Assembly (NCBI RefSeq): GCF_030463535.1
Contig: NC_132880.1
Span: 31,984,342 to 32,048,341, forward strand
Source: Salminus brasiliensis
Taxonomy: Eukaryota > Chordata > Actinopteri > Characiformes > Bryconidae
Length of the DNA: 64,000 nucleotides
Reading direction: 5' to 3'
Below are positions 48,201-60,266 of the stretch, piece by piece. The notes under the pieces are model-generated. The model was given only the letters and a program-made list of their open reading frames with translations, made no database searches and had not been told where the DNA came from. The translations under genes and the position numbers were made by a program. Each line of letters opens with the position of its first letter. The stretch's first letter is position 1.

Positions 48201-48829
48201 CTTCTGTGAGGCTATTCTTTGGTAATAGAATAATAACACTTTTAGCCTGCCAACAGGCCCTAGGCTGTTTAAGGGGTTAAGAAAGTTTTGAGTGATGGTG
48301 GTTCTACAACAAGGTGGAACAATTGGCAATTCTCACATTCCTGTAATGGCTGTATCAGAAAATGCACAGGACTATTTAAACCACAAGAGAACCAACTCTG
48401 TAATACTGCCGTCATCTACTGGTATATAAGCATGAGTGTGAGTGTGTCCTTCTCCCGTAAAGTTGCCTTTTTGGAGATGCAAGCTTTTTACAGGAAATTG
48501 ACAGTATAATACTTTATAACCTGTGAACCTGTTTGATTAGAAAAGAAAAGAACAAAAACAGAGCCACTATCTGCACTTGAAGCAGTTACTGGACAGAACT
48601 GAGTTGGAGACAGTGTGGATTGGACGGAAGCTCACTACGCTGTGCTTACGTGCCGCTGATCTGTTGCAGCCGGTGCCCATTCAGGTTTACACTCGTAAAC
48701 ACCAAAATCCACAGACACACAACATAACAGAGCGTTTTCATTGCTGTGAGTGCTCATATAAATCTGCAAATCTAAATCAGTCAGACACACAAAAACAGCT
48801 CACGGATTAATCCTGTCAGATAATTGTTG

Positions 48830-50440
48830 GGATCATTTATTGCAAAAAAAAAAGAGAAAAAATATTGATGCGTATATATAAGCAGCTTTACCCTCATATT
48901 GGACGTGTTGTTGTTTACAGGGGCCGCTCTGATTGAATTCTCTTCGCACTAATCTCGTCCTGCACTTCTGGAACGGACAGCTATGTCTAAGCAATAAAGT
49001 GATTGTAATGAAAAGCACGTCCTTCACTCTGAGGTGAGCCCTTTTCTCCTTTTCATATTTCCACTGAGGGCATCGTCTCCGGCGACACCATTGTCAGTGT
49101 CGGGCCTTATTGTCAGTGTTAACTGTGCTGCCTCTGGTGTGTCGAAATGAAATAAAATAAAAACTCATCACTGCCTTCAAATCCCTGTGTGTTTTGTTAT
49201 AATCAAATGACGGCGGTTCAATATTCCCGCTCGAAAAGCATCAATTCTTCTGCTTTCTCTTTTCTCTAATCACACCTGTAATTGCTTTCCTGCTACTGTG
49301 TGATATTGGGCGCAGTATTTGCTTATCTAAGCCAGTATAGATCCACATGAAGCATGGGCGCACATGAAGTAATAAACACAGCTCCTTGACCCGACCCCAT
49401 GACTTGATCCCATGGTATCTTAAAGGCTGAAAAACACACATCCTTCAAATCCCTCCAGTACCACCCACAACACCTCCCAATCATCACCACCACACGAACA
49501 CACCAGCCAAGACGGCCACATGATTAACCAGCAAGGTAATTTCTTGGAGACATATGAAAGGAGCAACATTATTAAAACATGAATGCTGAGAGGCAGCTCG
49601 CAAGGTTATTAGGACTGCAGCGGAAACATTTTCCCTCACGTTGACAATTTTCCAGAATTTTCCACAATATTTAGCCAGAAGCCTCTTCTCTTTCAATCCA
49701 GACTCTTTCTTTTGGTTACCTTCTCGATCGCATATGCATATCCTTATTCTTATCCTTGGGATTCTTTGGAGATCAATAGAAGTCATTCATGTCCAGCAGC
49801 AACACTGCTGCAAACGTGCAAGCCTGGCTAAAACCGAGCAGGAGGCAAAATAACATCAAAGACAAATATGGGCTAATAAAAATGCAATTTTCCATTAAAA
49901 CTGTGCTGCCAAGGTTATTATATCACACCATTCCATTTCATCATGCTCTTGCCCAAATGACTCCGCATATGCTACTGTTTCGCAGTGATTAGATCATGTA
50001 TTAAACATGAAAAGATACTAAATGAGAGCCTGAATACACATCACGTATGAATCGCTGACTACAGTTGTAGAAAGGAGAGCAAAGAAAAATAATTACAAGT
50101 ATTATTGCATTTCAAATCCCAGACTCGTCTCAAAACTGAGCAATAGAGGCTTATAATAGGAACGGCTATAAAATTGATGAATGTGGAATATCAAGCAGTG
50201 GAAGTATATAAATACATTGCGGGTGATGCCGTAAACATTAATTGCGCATCTTAGTGCTAAACCGGAGCACATATAGGCCACATGTGCAGCTTTGGCACGC
50301 TGTAGTGATTTTAGTGGCTTTCTGTGTTCAGAGAACTGACAGGCCCTGAAATAAAGGACGGCTATTACTAACAGCCCAGCTAAAGCAATAACCACCAAAC
50401 TACACTCATATGCGATCGCCACTGGGCAAAGCCACAAAGA
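48830..50440. promoter_or_regulatory. candidate conserved enhancer block
   Basis: About 1.6 kb without any recognised repeat, rich in homeodomain and POU-like words: CATATGCATATCC (49731), AAAATGCAATTTTCC (49879) and CATTAATTGCGC (50236). Codon-like structure is absent on both strands. Gene deserts around SoxC genes are known to hold distal enhancers. This block is the largest candidate here. Confidence 0.3.
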
Positions 50441-50667
50441 TAGAGTTGTCTCTCTCTCTCCCTCACTCTTTTTCTTTTTTTCCCTTCTTGCCTTTGTCTC
50501 TCTTCTTTCTTTCTTTTTTTCTTTCCTTTTATTCTCCCTTTTTTCAACTCACATTTATTGGCATGCCTGTAGTAAGTACATTATTTTTTTTAAAAAGCAT
50601 TATCGTAAAAATAACAATCACACCAGTAACAGATTATTATAATTATAATAGCAATAAAAAAATAATA

Positions 50668-52036
50668 ATCAGCGGTGTAACGGTGTGGGGTGCGTTACGG
50701 ATAAGTGGTGTAACAATGTGGAGAAGTGTAATGCGTCAGTGGTGTAACAGTGTGGATTGTGTTACGGGTCAGTTGTATAACACTGTAAAGTGTGTTACAT
50801 GTCAGTGGCATAAGAGTGGAGTGTGTTAAACATCTGTGGTGTAACTGTGGATTGTGTTACAGGTCAAATGTGTAACTGGGGTATGTTATGGGTCAGTGGT
50901 GTAACAGTATGGAGTATGTTATGAGTGGTGTATCAGTGTTAAGTGTGTTACAGGTCAGTGATGTAACAGTGTGAAGTGTGTTACAGGTCAATGGTGTTAC
51001 CATCTAGAGCATGTTACAGGTCAGTGGTGTAACAGTGTAGAGTGTGTTACAGATCAAAGGTGTAACTTTGGGGTATGTTATGGGTCAGTAATGTATCAGG
51101 TCAGTGTTGAGTGTGTTACATGTCAGTGATGTAACAGTGTGGAATGTGTTACAGGTCAGTGGTGTAACAGTGTGGAGTGTGTTACATGTCAGTGATGTAA
51201 CAGTGTGGAATGTGTTACAGGTCAGTGGTGTAACAGTGTGGAGTGTGTTACAGGTCAGTGATGTAACAGTGTGAAATGTATTTCACGTCAGTGACGTAAC
51301 AGTGTAAAATGTGTTACAGGTCAGTGGTGTAACAGTGTGGAGTGTGTTACAGGTCAGTGGTGTAACAGTGTGGAGTGTGTTACATGTCAGTGATGTAACA
51401 GTGTGGAATGTGTTACAGGTCAGTGGTGTAACAGTGTGGAGTGTGTTACAGGTCAATGGTGTAACCATGTAGATTGTGTTACAGGTCAGTGGTGTAACTG
51501 GGGTATGTTATGGGTCAGTGGTGTAACAGTGTAGAGTGTGTTACAGATCAAAGGTGTAACTCTGGGGTATGTTATGGGTCAGTAGTGTATCAGTGTTGAG
51601 TGTGTTACACGTCAGTGATGTAACAGTGTGGAATGTGTTACAGGTCAGTGGTGTAACAGTGTGGAGTGTGTTACACGTCAGTGATGTAACAGTGTGGAAT
51701 GTGTTACAGGTCAATGGTGTAACCATGTAGACTGTGTTACAGGTCAGTGGTGTAACAATGTAGAGTGTGTTACACATCAGTGATGTAACAGTGTAGAGTG
51801 TGTTACAGGTCAATGGTGTAACCGTGTAGACTGTGTTACAGGTCAGTGGTGTAACAGTGTAGATTGTGTTACAGGTCAGTGGTGTAACAGTGTAGAGTGT
51901 GTTACACGTCAGTGATGTAACAGTGTAGAGTGTGTTACAGGTCAATGGTGTAACCGTGTAGACTGTGTTACAGGTCAGTGGTGTAACAGTGTAGAGTGTG
52001 TTACAGGTCAGTGGTGTAACAGTGTAGAGTGTATGG
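50668..52036 (+). repeat. 33-bp minisatellite with AGGTCA in most units
   Basis: About 41 tandem units of GTGTTACAGGTCAGTGGTGT plus AACAGTGTAGAGT, period exactly 33 bp (for example 51311 to 51344). Parts show a two-unit (66-bp) higher-order pattern alternating AGTGGTGT and AGTGATGT. Each unit carries GTTAC and GTAAC in inverted orientation and usually AGGTCA. Because 33 is a multiple of three, the minus strand stays open as an 11-residue repeat (TPLTCNTLYTV). That is a by-product, not a gene. Confidence 0.95.
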
Positions 52037-53134
52037 TGACATGATGATACAGTATATAATTTACAGTGAGTGGATCTATGCACTTTTCTAAAAATCCTTT
52101 TTTTTGCAATTCAATAAACTGTTAAACTTAGCATGCCAATAAATGTCATGGTTTGGTTTGAGTTTTTCAAAGCAAAGTAGAAAGTGTTTCTGTCTTAAGC
52201 TCAGACTCAGAACACTTTTCTTTTCCTTAGCCAGACTGCAATCTTTTCCTTACACCCCTCCCTCTCTCTCTTCCACTTGCTCTGCCACTTTCTCCCTCTG
52301 TCTATCTGCCCCCACTGTGTTTCACTCGCACACACAAGGCCAACCATCAAGGCCATAAACAGTCTCCATTTAGAATCAAATGTATTAATTCATCCTGCTA
52401 GAATATATTGACATTTAAAAATCCCAGTTGTCGGTGCTGTGCATTATATATACAGTAGCCCTGGTGATTACATCATTCAAATGACGTTTCCTTACCGCCG
52501 CCTATTCATCGCACTGAAGAATGCATTGACATTTGAAGCGCCATACCAGGAAATATCTACAGTGCATCCACACACGCTGTTATTGATTTTCAACATCAAC
52601 ATTTAAAAGGACATTTAAGGACATCTTAAGCATCAGCAGTCCAGGTTAAGGACAGAAATATCAATACTGAGCTATTAGTGTGATTTTCACATGCCGGTTG
52701 TGTCCAAACACAATGTCAGTGAGTTCACACACACAATCTCCTCTAATCTGATGTAAGCTCCCAGCCGCTTTAAGCACAACTGTTCTTGTGCCTAAGCAGC
52801 TTTAAGCACAACTGTATTAGCAAGCCCTTGAACCCTTCACAGATGTTAGGAAATAAGAAAAAGAGGAAATAAACATTCCATTAAGCAAATATAACCCTTT
52901 GTGTTGACTATAGTATAAGTGATTGGCAGCAGTAAGAGAAGTGGACGTTGCCATTAGGCCTTTGGTGAGTGCTTTATTTAAAATGTTTGGGGATAAATGT
53001 CTCCAGGGTGATAAAGCATGAATATTTAAGATTAGGTAAGGCTAGGTGAAGCTGATCCTTACATTATGTGCACATTTTATGATAAATGGACCAACAGACA
53101 ACAGATTCCTTGATTAACTTAATATTATTGTACA
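52037..53134. other. intergenic, no gene seen
   Basis: Contains a short direct duplication (CTTTAAGCACAACTGT words near 52766 and 52799). Otherwise unique AT-rich DNA. Confidence 0.5.
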
Positions 53135-53826
53135 TTGAAGAGCCCATGTCATGGAAATGTGACCTCTTCTTACTTTTGTAAATACAACAGGTTAGAGTGC
53201 AGAAATATTTTAAAAATTACTTTGTACAATTTTGAATTCATTGTTTTTGTGATGTCACAAAATTTATTACTGTATATCGCTGTTGTCCAAAGAAAAATAT
53301 GTATCTCTAAAATTGTGGCTTTATAGGTGAAGGCAATGGCCATGCCTTTGAATGGACATCAATGTAAAATATATTTATTCCAAGTAATCTACAGCATTTC
53401 TATTGGTCCATTCATGCAGAATTATTAACACAGTGTACAGAGCAGCTACAGGGCTCAAACCATGGAGAAAACTAAAAATGGACAAAATGGAGATACATGT
53501 TTTTCACTGGACAGCAGCAATATCCACCTGTTCACTGTACAGCAGTTCAATTGTCCATTCAAGCTGAATTCACAATGAGTGCTTCAGCCTGGACTGCTTT
53601 TTGAATGGGGCACAATAGAAGGCAGCCAGTCAGAGCGGAGCTCATTTACATACATACGTCATAAAGCAAAAGAGGCTGTTTATTTCTGAGGAGTAAAGAA
53701 TGTTGGAAATGTCTTTTATAAATAAATTATGAAGGTTTTCCATTTATAAACCCACACAAACATCATAACAGGACCTCTGGGAAATAACAGAAATACAAAA
53801 ACAAATGTAGGTTACGGCCTCTTTAA
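53135..53826. mobile_element. degenerate TTAA-type MITE carrying rearranged repeat-B pieces
   Basis: The left end TTGAAGAGCCCATGTCATGG and the inverted right end TTAAAGAGGCCGTAACCTAC are weakly matching terminal repeats, with one TTAA intact (53823-53826) and the other mutated. Inside, 53340-53435 is an inverted piece and 53485-53535 a forward piece of repeat family B, so the interior is rearranged. It is non-coding. Confidence 0.5.
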
Positions 53827-53899
53827 AATTAAAGCCAGGTGGTAAATTTACCATTTCACAGATACAAGGTTTGGTAACGGCAGCGGAGGTATGCTTGAC

Positions 53900-54300
53900 A
53901 GCATCTCAGAACTCCTCTCTGCCTAACTAATAATCGAGTCTGAAGTTATGTCTGTAAGCGGGCAGATAACAAGTAGTTAAGGATGACAACGTCAGCGTAG
54001 CCGTCCTGCAGCAGCTACACCGCTCCGCCTCCGCCTTCACTGCTAGTGTTATTACCTCATTACACATCCTCACAGGCCCATTACCACGGCAACAGGCTTC
54101 AGGTGGAGTGGGGAGCCAGGCGTTGTCTGCCGTGCCGAAGACAGCCATCATGGGACATCATACACGGGGCCTCAGCGGCCCCCGGGGACACGCCTCCTCC
54201 TCCTTTGGTGTGTGTGGCAGTCAGGACTAATTGGCCTTGTTTGTTTCTGGCTGTCTGTGGAGAACTGGGCTTTATTCACCCTAAATGCAGACCTTCTCAC
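53900..54300. promoter_or_regulatory. candidate conserved element with RFX-like site
   Basis: GC-balanced unique sequence. ATTACCACGGCAAC (54080-54093) is one base from an RFX X-box, and ACTAATTGGCCTTGTTTG (54227) combines homeodomain and SOX-like words. No frame is convincing. Confidence 0.25.
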
Positions 54301-55199
54301 ACAAGGGCATACACACACTCACACACACACACATATATATATATGTGACATTGAGAGTCCTCATTAAAAAAAAAAGGTGATGATATGGGGTATCACTTGT
54401 ATGGAAGGTATATTATGTAGGCAGTGCAATGTAAGCAGGATACTAAGTGGCATATATAAGGTTATGTAGGTTATTAGCACTTCGATTTGGACAGTAGGAT
54501 TTGGACAGATTATACTGGAAATAATGGCATTAAAGCAGCAGTAAGCCATTCAAGGACAATTATGTAGGAATGTAACCCTTTATAATCAACATAAAAGCAG
54601 CTATTTCTGCTGTTTAATCTGCTTGTCAGAACTAATTACATTTTTTGTTTTAGTGGTGCTATGTTTATTTAACATGTAAAGAATATTTACACATATCATT
54701 GAATAAAAACATAAAAATATAAATAAATATTCATAGAGATATTCATTTTGTTCTTAATAACATAATCAACTTGGATATTTGTAAATAATACTACCTTAGA
54801 ATATAATACCTTTTTCCCATAACTGTCATCAGATTAAATAGGACACTGTTGACTCTCTGTGTGAAATGTTGTGAAGGTGAGCAATGAGGGGTGAAAGAGG
54901 AAAAGTGAGACCCCCTGCTGTGAAAACAATTCACACCCCTCTAGAAAGATGTCCATGCCGATATAAAATGGGAAGCACAGACAAAGCTTTCTCAACATCA
55001 AAAAGATGCCACAACAAGACACTTTTATTAATAGAAACATAAATGGAAAATATGAAGGTCATGATTTCTCTTTGAAATGGAAAGCTTGTGTTAAAGTAAT
55101 CTGAATGTTTCTAAAACTCTGGAATCTTTTAGAATATGTCTCAGAATTGGATTAGAATTCAGATATTTACTTAGTGAAAGTAATCACTCCAAACCTGCT

Positions 55200-55500
55200 G
55201 TTAAATACATCTGAATACACAAGCATTAGTGAGGAACTGAGCACAGCTTTCGTTTATTCCATTTCGAAATAAGATCAACCACTACTCTCATTAGGACTGA
55301 ACAATTAAACAGGTCTCTATAGAACGCTACCTCTTGTCTGTGGCATGTTTACATTACAGCCCCTTTCCAGAGACATCATTACCTTTGATTAATTTCTGTT
55401 CATCAGTGCAAAGCCAAGTCATTAGATGCACTGAGAATTTTCCATATAGGCAAAGATTAAAGGATATGTGTGGAATAAGTGAGTCATACAGAACAGGATC
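55200..55500. promoter_or_regulatory. candidate conserved element with TCF/LEF core
   Basis: CCTTTGAT (55382-55389) next to TAATTTCTG, and GCAAAGATTAAAGG near 55450, resemble TCF/LEF and homeodomain sites. Unique sequence, no frame. Confidence 0.2.
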
Positions 55501-55521
55501 TAATCTCCATATCCTGTGCGT

Positions 55522-55562
<41 letters not shown>
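55522..55562 (+). repeat. (CA)n microsatellite
   Basis: About 20 perfect CA units. Smaller CA tracts follow at 55686-55702 and 55772-55790. Confidence 0.95.
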
Positions 55563-55563
<1 letters not shown>

Positions 55564-55784
55564 CCAAATCAAACCTGTCCCATCACACTATTTTTGATGT
55601 TCATTATCTGCTCCTAGACTAATGATACCACCTGGCAAGATACACATTCCATCGTCAGCATGGGAGACGCCATGCATAAACAGGACACACACACACACAC
55701 AAACTCAGATCAAACTGAAAAAAAAAAAAAAACAGAATAAAACAATTACACACACATATTTTGTATGAATTCACACACACACAC

Positions 55785-56075
55785 ACACATGGCTTGTCCC
55801 TGTAGAATAGGACAGCCATGGACTACAGGGGTGTAAAGCTCCCCTACACTGAAATGTTGGAACTGTGTTCTCTGAAATAAGGAATGGTGCTCCATCCAGT
55901 ACTTTCAGGATGACCAGGGGAGTTGCGGATGAGGTTGGGTGGTGATCATCCAACATCCAACAAAGCCTTCAATGGACAGTTACTCCAACAAAAGCAGGAT
56001 AAGCTTTTGATTACCCTTAAAGAACCTATGAATGAGCAGGTGTCCCAAATCCATTTGTCCATATATGCATACACA
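55785..56075 (+). mobile_element. Tc1-derived MITE (family M), partial
   Basis: This copy starts in a CA-repeat and includes GGTGCTCCATCCAGTACTTT and GTGATCATCCAACATCC. It ends with the terminal-repeat-like CATTTGTCCATATATG. It lies directly beside the Tc1-like relic at 56105. Confidence 0.7.
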
Positions 56076-56104
56076 TATGAAGATTTTAAATTAAGCAATC
56101 AAGA

Positions 56105-57440
56105 TGTGTCCCTCCATTTCCACAGGCTCAAAAGTAATTGGACAAATAACTGATAAGCAGTCTCATGGCTAGACGGGGCCTGTTCCCTCATTATTTTATG
56201 AGAAATTAAGGACATCATAAAAGGTCTGGAGTTGATTCCAAGTGTTGAATTAGCATTTGGTAGCTGTCCAAGGTAACTCTCAATATGTGGTCCAAAGAGA
56301 TGTTGATGAAAGTGAAGGAGGCCATTATTATTAGAGTGAAAAAAACAAACCAAATCAAATTAAAGAGAGAGCGAGAACTAATGGTACAATTCAGTACATT
56401 TAAAAAAAAAGGAATGCACTGGTGAGCTCAGCAACACCAAAGAGGTGGAAGACAAGTAAAGTAGATAATCACTGAATTCTTTATATGGCAAAGAATAATG
56501 CCTTCACAGCATCTAGTTATTTCAAGAAGAAGTAGACATACCAATGTCAAAGTCTACAATCAGTTACTGACTTCATGAAAATAAACAAGATTCAAGGTTC
56601 AAACCACTGGTAAAACCCAAGAACAGAAAGGTCAGATAGAAAGCATCTAAAAAGTCTGCACAGTTCTGGAACAATATTTTTGGACAGATGAAACCAAGAT
56701 TAGCTTGAGTACGGAGAAGGAAGGAAAGGGTTCATGAACCAAAGCAATCCACGTCATCTGTCAAGCATGATCCCGTCCAACATGCCCATGTGGGGCCTGT
56801 ATGGTTAGCCCAACGAGGAACCAGAAAGTTTTGTCCATGGATTCCATGTTGGCCCCATATATGGATGCCCACTAGGGTCCCACCAGGGGTCGATCTGGGT
56901 CGTACACTGCACATGCGGCCTAGATGAGATTATAGTGGGTTGTTGTGACAATGGAGCATGATGATACAAACCCTCTCAGAGCCCATGCTTACCTGGAAAC
57001 CACCTAGCCCACGTTCCAGCCCCACATAAGCACGTTGGCTGGGATAGAGGCACTGTAATGGCATGGGCATGTATGGCTGCCAATGGAATTACTGTTAAAC
57101 GGAGTAGCAAGATGAATTCTAGTTCTGTATGTAGAACTATATGTTCTGCTTATTATCAGTCAAGTGCTGCAAAACTGATTGGATGGCATTTTACACAGAT
57201 GGATAATATCAAAATATACCACAAAAGCAACAAAGGGATATATTGGGTTGCAAATGGCAGATTTAGTCACCTGACATCAACCTAACTGATCGGCTTTCCA
57301 CTCATTAAGGAGAAAACTGACTTCAGAATTCAGAGCTTTAATGGGGAATAATTAAAAACTAAAATGAGGTAAACGTGTGCGAAATGCAACTCTGGAACCA
57401 TTGCCATTCCTCAGAATTTAAGAGGTTAAATGTAAATTTC
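56105..57440 (+). mobile_element. Tc1-like transposon relic with a nested insertion
   Basis: The left end near 56124-56141 (AGGCTCAAAAGTAATTGG) matches the inverted repeat of a common fish Tc1-like family. Broken transposase frames follow: GQMKPRLA near 56680, MAWACMAANG at 57058-57087, and a degenerate PDINL stretch near 57270 corresponding to the SPDLNPIE region. Frameshifts and stops abolish function. About 273 bp (56771-57043) of unrelated sequence separates the halves of one transposase motif. The right inverted repeat was not found, so the 3' end is truncated. Confidence 0.8.
56771..57043. repeat. insertion nested in the Tc1-like relic
   Basis: The transposase-derived sequence breaks after TCATCTGTCAAGCATG and resumes at ATAGAGGCACTGTAATGGCA. 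The intervening 273 bp is GC-richer, with short CCATGTTGG/CCCATGTGG words, and carries no frame or known family. The insertion mechanism is unclear, and I see no convincing target duplication. Confidence 0.55.
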
Positions 57441-58499
57441 AACCTCATCCAAGCTGAGAAGCTTTTAGGACAAAGTTTTTTTAAGAGAGTAGATAAGCCT
57501 CTTTTTAAAGTTTGTTCTGAAAATGTACTATAATAAGCACAGACACACACACACACACACACACATCTATAGTACACTGATACTCACCGAACGCTTGCCC
57601 ACGGATGCTTTTAAGTGGGCGAACCTTCTTTCACTGTAATAGCTCTTGAAAAGGTCAAGGCTGTCTTGTTGTTGGGCAACCTCCTCTACCCTTTGCCCTT
57701 TGCCATCCATGGCTTTTGTCCGATACCTCAGGACACATTAGGTATTTCAGTCAAACAGACATCCCGAAACACACACTTGCACACGCACACACTCATATCC
57801 ACCTCATGCTGAGACCATGCGAACAAACAAAGAGATCGAGGCAACGGCCAAGGTCACAGCCAAGCTCCTGTACAGCCACGCAAGCCTGTTAAAAGCGGCT
57901 ATTCTCAGGTGAGAACCCGCTAGCTTTGGTCTCCGGCCCAATCTGCTGCCCACCAAAGTGCCTACAGCTGAACTCCCTGGGTGTGAATCCTGCGTGTGTA
58001 TGGCTTCTACCCTCCCAGTGGCAGAGATGATGGCAGCAGATGGTGTATGGCTCCCCTGGCACGTGCACACATGATGAGCAGGCCTGTTCACACTGATGTG
58101 AGAGGACAAGCTAATCACACCTGCTGGCACCGTGCCCGTCCCATACATCCAGAACACCAAGGGACACGCATCACGGCCCGTCTGCCAACCCGCACTTCAG
58201 ACACGGCTCGAACGGAAGTAGCAGTTCTGGCAAGAGCCACGGAGAGGAGCGTTAATGCTAACAAACAGAGCTAATCAGTCCCTTCAGGGTTGAGTAATCG
58301 CTACAATGGATGGAAGACTACGCCACACGCACACAATAGTGAATGGCCAGCAGCTGCCCGAGGCAAGCTAGTCAGGTAACGTTCACACGCTGTCCAAGTT
58401 CTGTTTAGTGAACTAAAGATCTTTGTGTAGTTCTTGTAGAGGCTTATTGCCCTTATGTCAGCAGAACAAAGACTGATGGTAGCTGTGTATCTGCTTCAG
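57441..58499. other. intergenic, GC-richer unique sequence
   Basis: The stretch 57800-58380 is GC-balanced with scattered CpG and no repeat signature. A 118-codon minus frame (57804-58160) lacks any domain. It could be an enhancer or an unrecognised exon, but I cannot support either. Confidence 0.35.
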
Positions 58500-58660
58500 A
58501 AGATCACTGCAATGCTCCAGCATCTAATGGCAAGCCTTCCCAGAAGAGTAGAGCCTGGGTGGAGGGGCAAACTCCTTCTTAATACCCTTGATTGTAGAAG
58601 AAACGTCAGATGAGCATGTGCCTGTAACTTCTGGACATACAGAACTGTGTAAAAGTTTTA
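58500..58660 (+). mobile_element. Tc1-derived MITE (family M), right-end fragment
   Basis: ATGCTCCAGCATCTAATGGC and GCCTTCCCAGAAGAGTAGAG correspond to the transposase end of family M. ACCCTTGATTGTAGAAGAAA and a degraded terminus follow. A second Tc1-type end word (GTGTAAAAGTTTTAGGCATC) begins at 58648. Confidence 0.6.
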
Positions 58661-58899
58661 GGCATCTCTGAAAATTAGAATGACAAAGCTCCTTATTTTA
58701 TATCTGTGGGCCATTCTACGAGTGAAAAGGTCAAGAAGGTGTCTGTCTTCTGACCATTCCTTAGTGGAAGACTGGATCAACTTGGTTGATGATATATACA
58801 TGTAATGGAAAAGTATAAATAATACTTTTAAATAAGTGATCCATCTGTAACCCCCCCCCCCCTTTTATATTTATTTATTATAAAATTTTATTCTTATTA

Positions 58900-59850
58900 T
58901 TTTATTTATTTTTCACTTACTTGGTCTGATATGTATACTGTCCTTATCTGGACAGTAAGAGTTTATTTATTTGCTCAGTAAAACATTAATATTAGAAAAT
59001 ACAGTCCAAAGCTCTCCTCATGGGAGTCTAGTATTATTTATAGCTATCATCCAACACCTGGTTTGGTAAATTAGTGCTTAATGATGTTAAATAAGGTGAG
59101 CTAATGTGATGGAATTGAACACATCCACGCGCCGGCTGAAGGCGTCCAGGAAAACTCTGGAACCAAGCTTTGTTCTTCAAACTACTTCACAAGATCTCAA
59201 CTGTTCTCTTCAATCTGAGAAATTCTTATTACTTCTTGCTGTCTTTCTATTTACTTTTATATAAGCGCAAACACTTTTATTGCCCACATACATCCTTCCA
59301 GCCTAAATCCATGCTGCGCATAGCTAACAGGGCAGGAATGATGCAGATGTAGATGCACTTACTGGCATTGCATCAAAGGCCTTTACTGTTTCCTGAATGC
59401 ATATCCTCTCTCTCAGACAGCCACTGCTTTCATCTAAGTCGAAAATACAGAATTACCTTCCCTGAGCATTGTACCCAGTCTATCTATGGAAAAAAAGGAG
59501 AAACACCTGAACAATGAGTCAGACGTCAAAGAAACAGCAATCAGTAAACTTAGTATCAAAGCCCAAAAAAAGGAAGCAAAAACATAAGCGTCTTTGTTGA
59601 AATGCAATGTTGAATTATCTGAGCGCTTTTCCCTGAAAACACAGTTTTTCTCCTATTTCAGAGACAATTAGGGAAACTCATGACCATATGGTTTATTATG
59701 CAGAGGGTCAACATATAGTAGAACGCTTCAATTCAGGTTTTGCTGGCAAGCAGCTGCTGGGAATAACACCTCCACACATGATGCAATTACATACAGCAGC
59801 AATGAAAATGAAACATCCTCTCGCAAAATGATTTGATGAGATTCAGTGGT
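58900..59850. promoter_or_regulatory. candidate conserved element(s)
   Basis: Mostly unique sequence with TTAGTGCTTAATGATGTTAA (59072), GACAATTAGGGAAA (59662) and GGTTTATTATGCAGAGG (59690). No coding signal. Conservation is untested. Confidence 0.2.
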
Positions 59851-59913
59851 GTAAAATAATCATATGAATAATAGTTAACACACGGTGAACCATATATTTG
59901 AAAACACAATGAA

Positions 59914-59953
59914 TGTGTGTGTGTGTGTGTGTGTGTGCGTGTGTGTGTGTGTA
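59914..59953 (+). repeat. (TG)n microsatellite
   Basis: About 20 TG units with one C interruption. Confidence 0.95.
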
Positions 59954-60112
59954 GGTGGGTTTCCATCTGGAACATTATTGCCATGTTATCTTTCTATTCA
60001 ATCCACAGTCTCTCTATCATTTATTATATATAAAAAATAAATATTATCACTGTGATATAAAACCCTCTTCTTTTATTCAACATTTTTTCAAGCTACTTTA
60101 CACTGAAAATAA

Positions 60113-60250
60113 ACAGTTAAAAATCACTTGGAATAAAATCTCATTTCAATAATTTGCATTAAAAGTTAACCGTTACAAGGTTAAAGACACATGTTTTTGT
60201 CTGGCCAGATTGTACTCAAGACAGCAATACTAGACACTCAGACCTTAAAG
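60113..60250 (+). repeat. repeat family B copy
   Basis: CACTTGGAATAAAATCTCAT, GCATTAAAAGTTAACC and ACATGTTTTTGTCTGG follow the family B order. It ends about 20 bp before the TTAA MITE at 60267. Confidence 0.55.
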
Positions 60251-60266
60251 ATATTACACTCAGATA

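Noticed and set aside
50668..52036. CRISPR-like repeat-spacer array
   Set aside because: The whole 33-bp unit repeats with no variable spacers, and the context is vertebrate; it is a minisatellite.
51541..52083. 180-codon frame of 11-residue repeats
   Set aside because: A 33-bp tandem unit without stops stays open by arithmetic. The same array on the other strand and its degenerate units show no coding constraint.
57804..58160. 118-codon minus-strand frame
   Set aside because: No domain, and flanking sequence shows no splice logic. Noted only as GC-balanced unique DNA.
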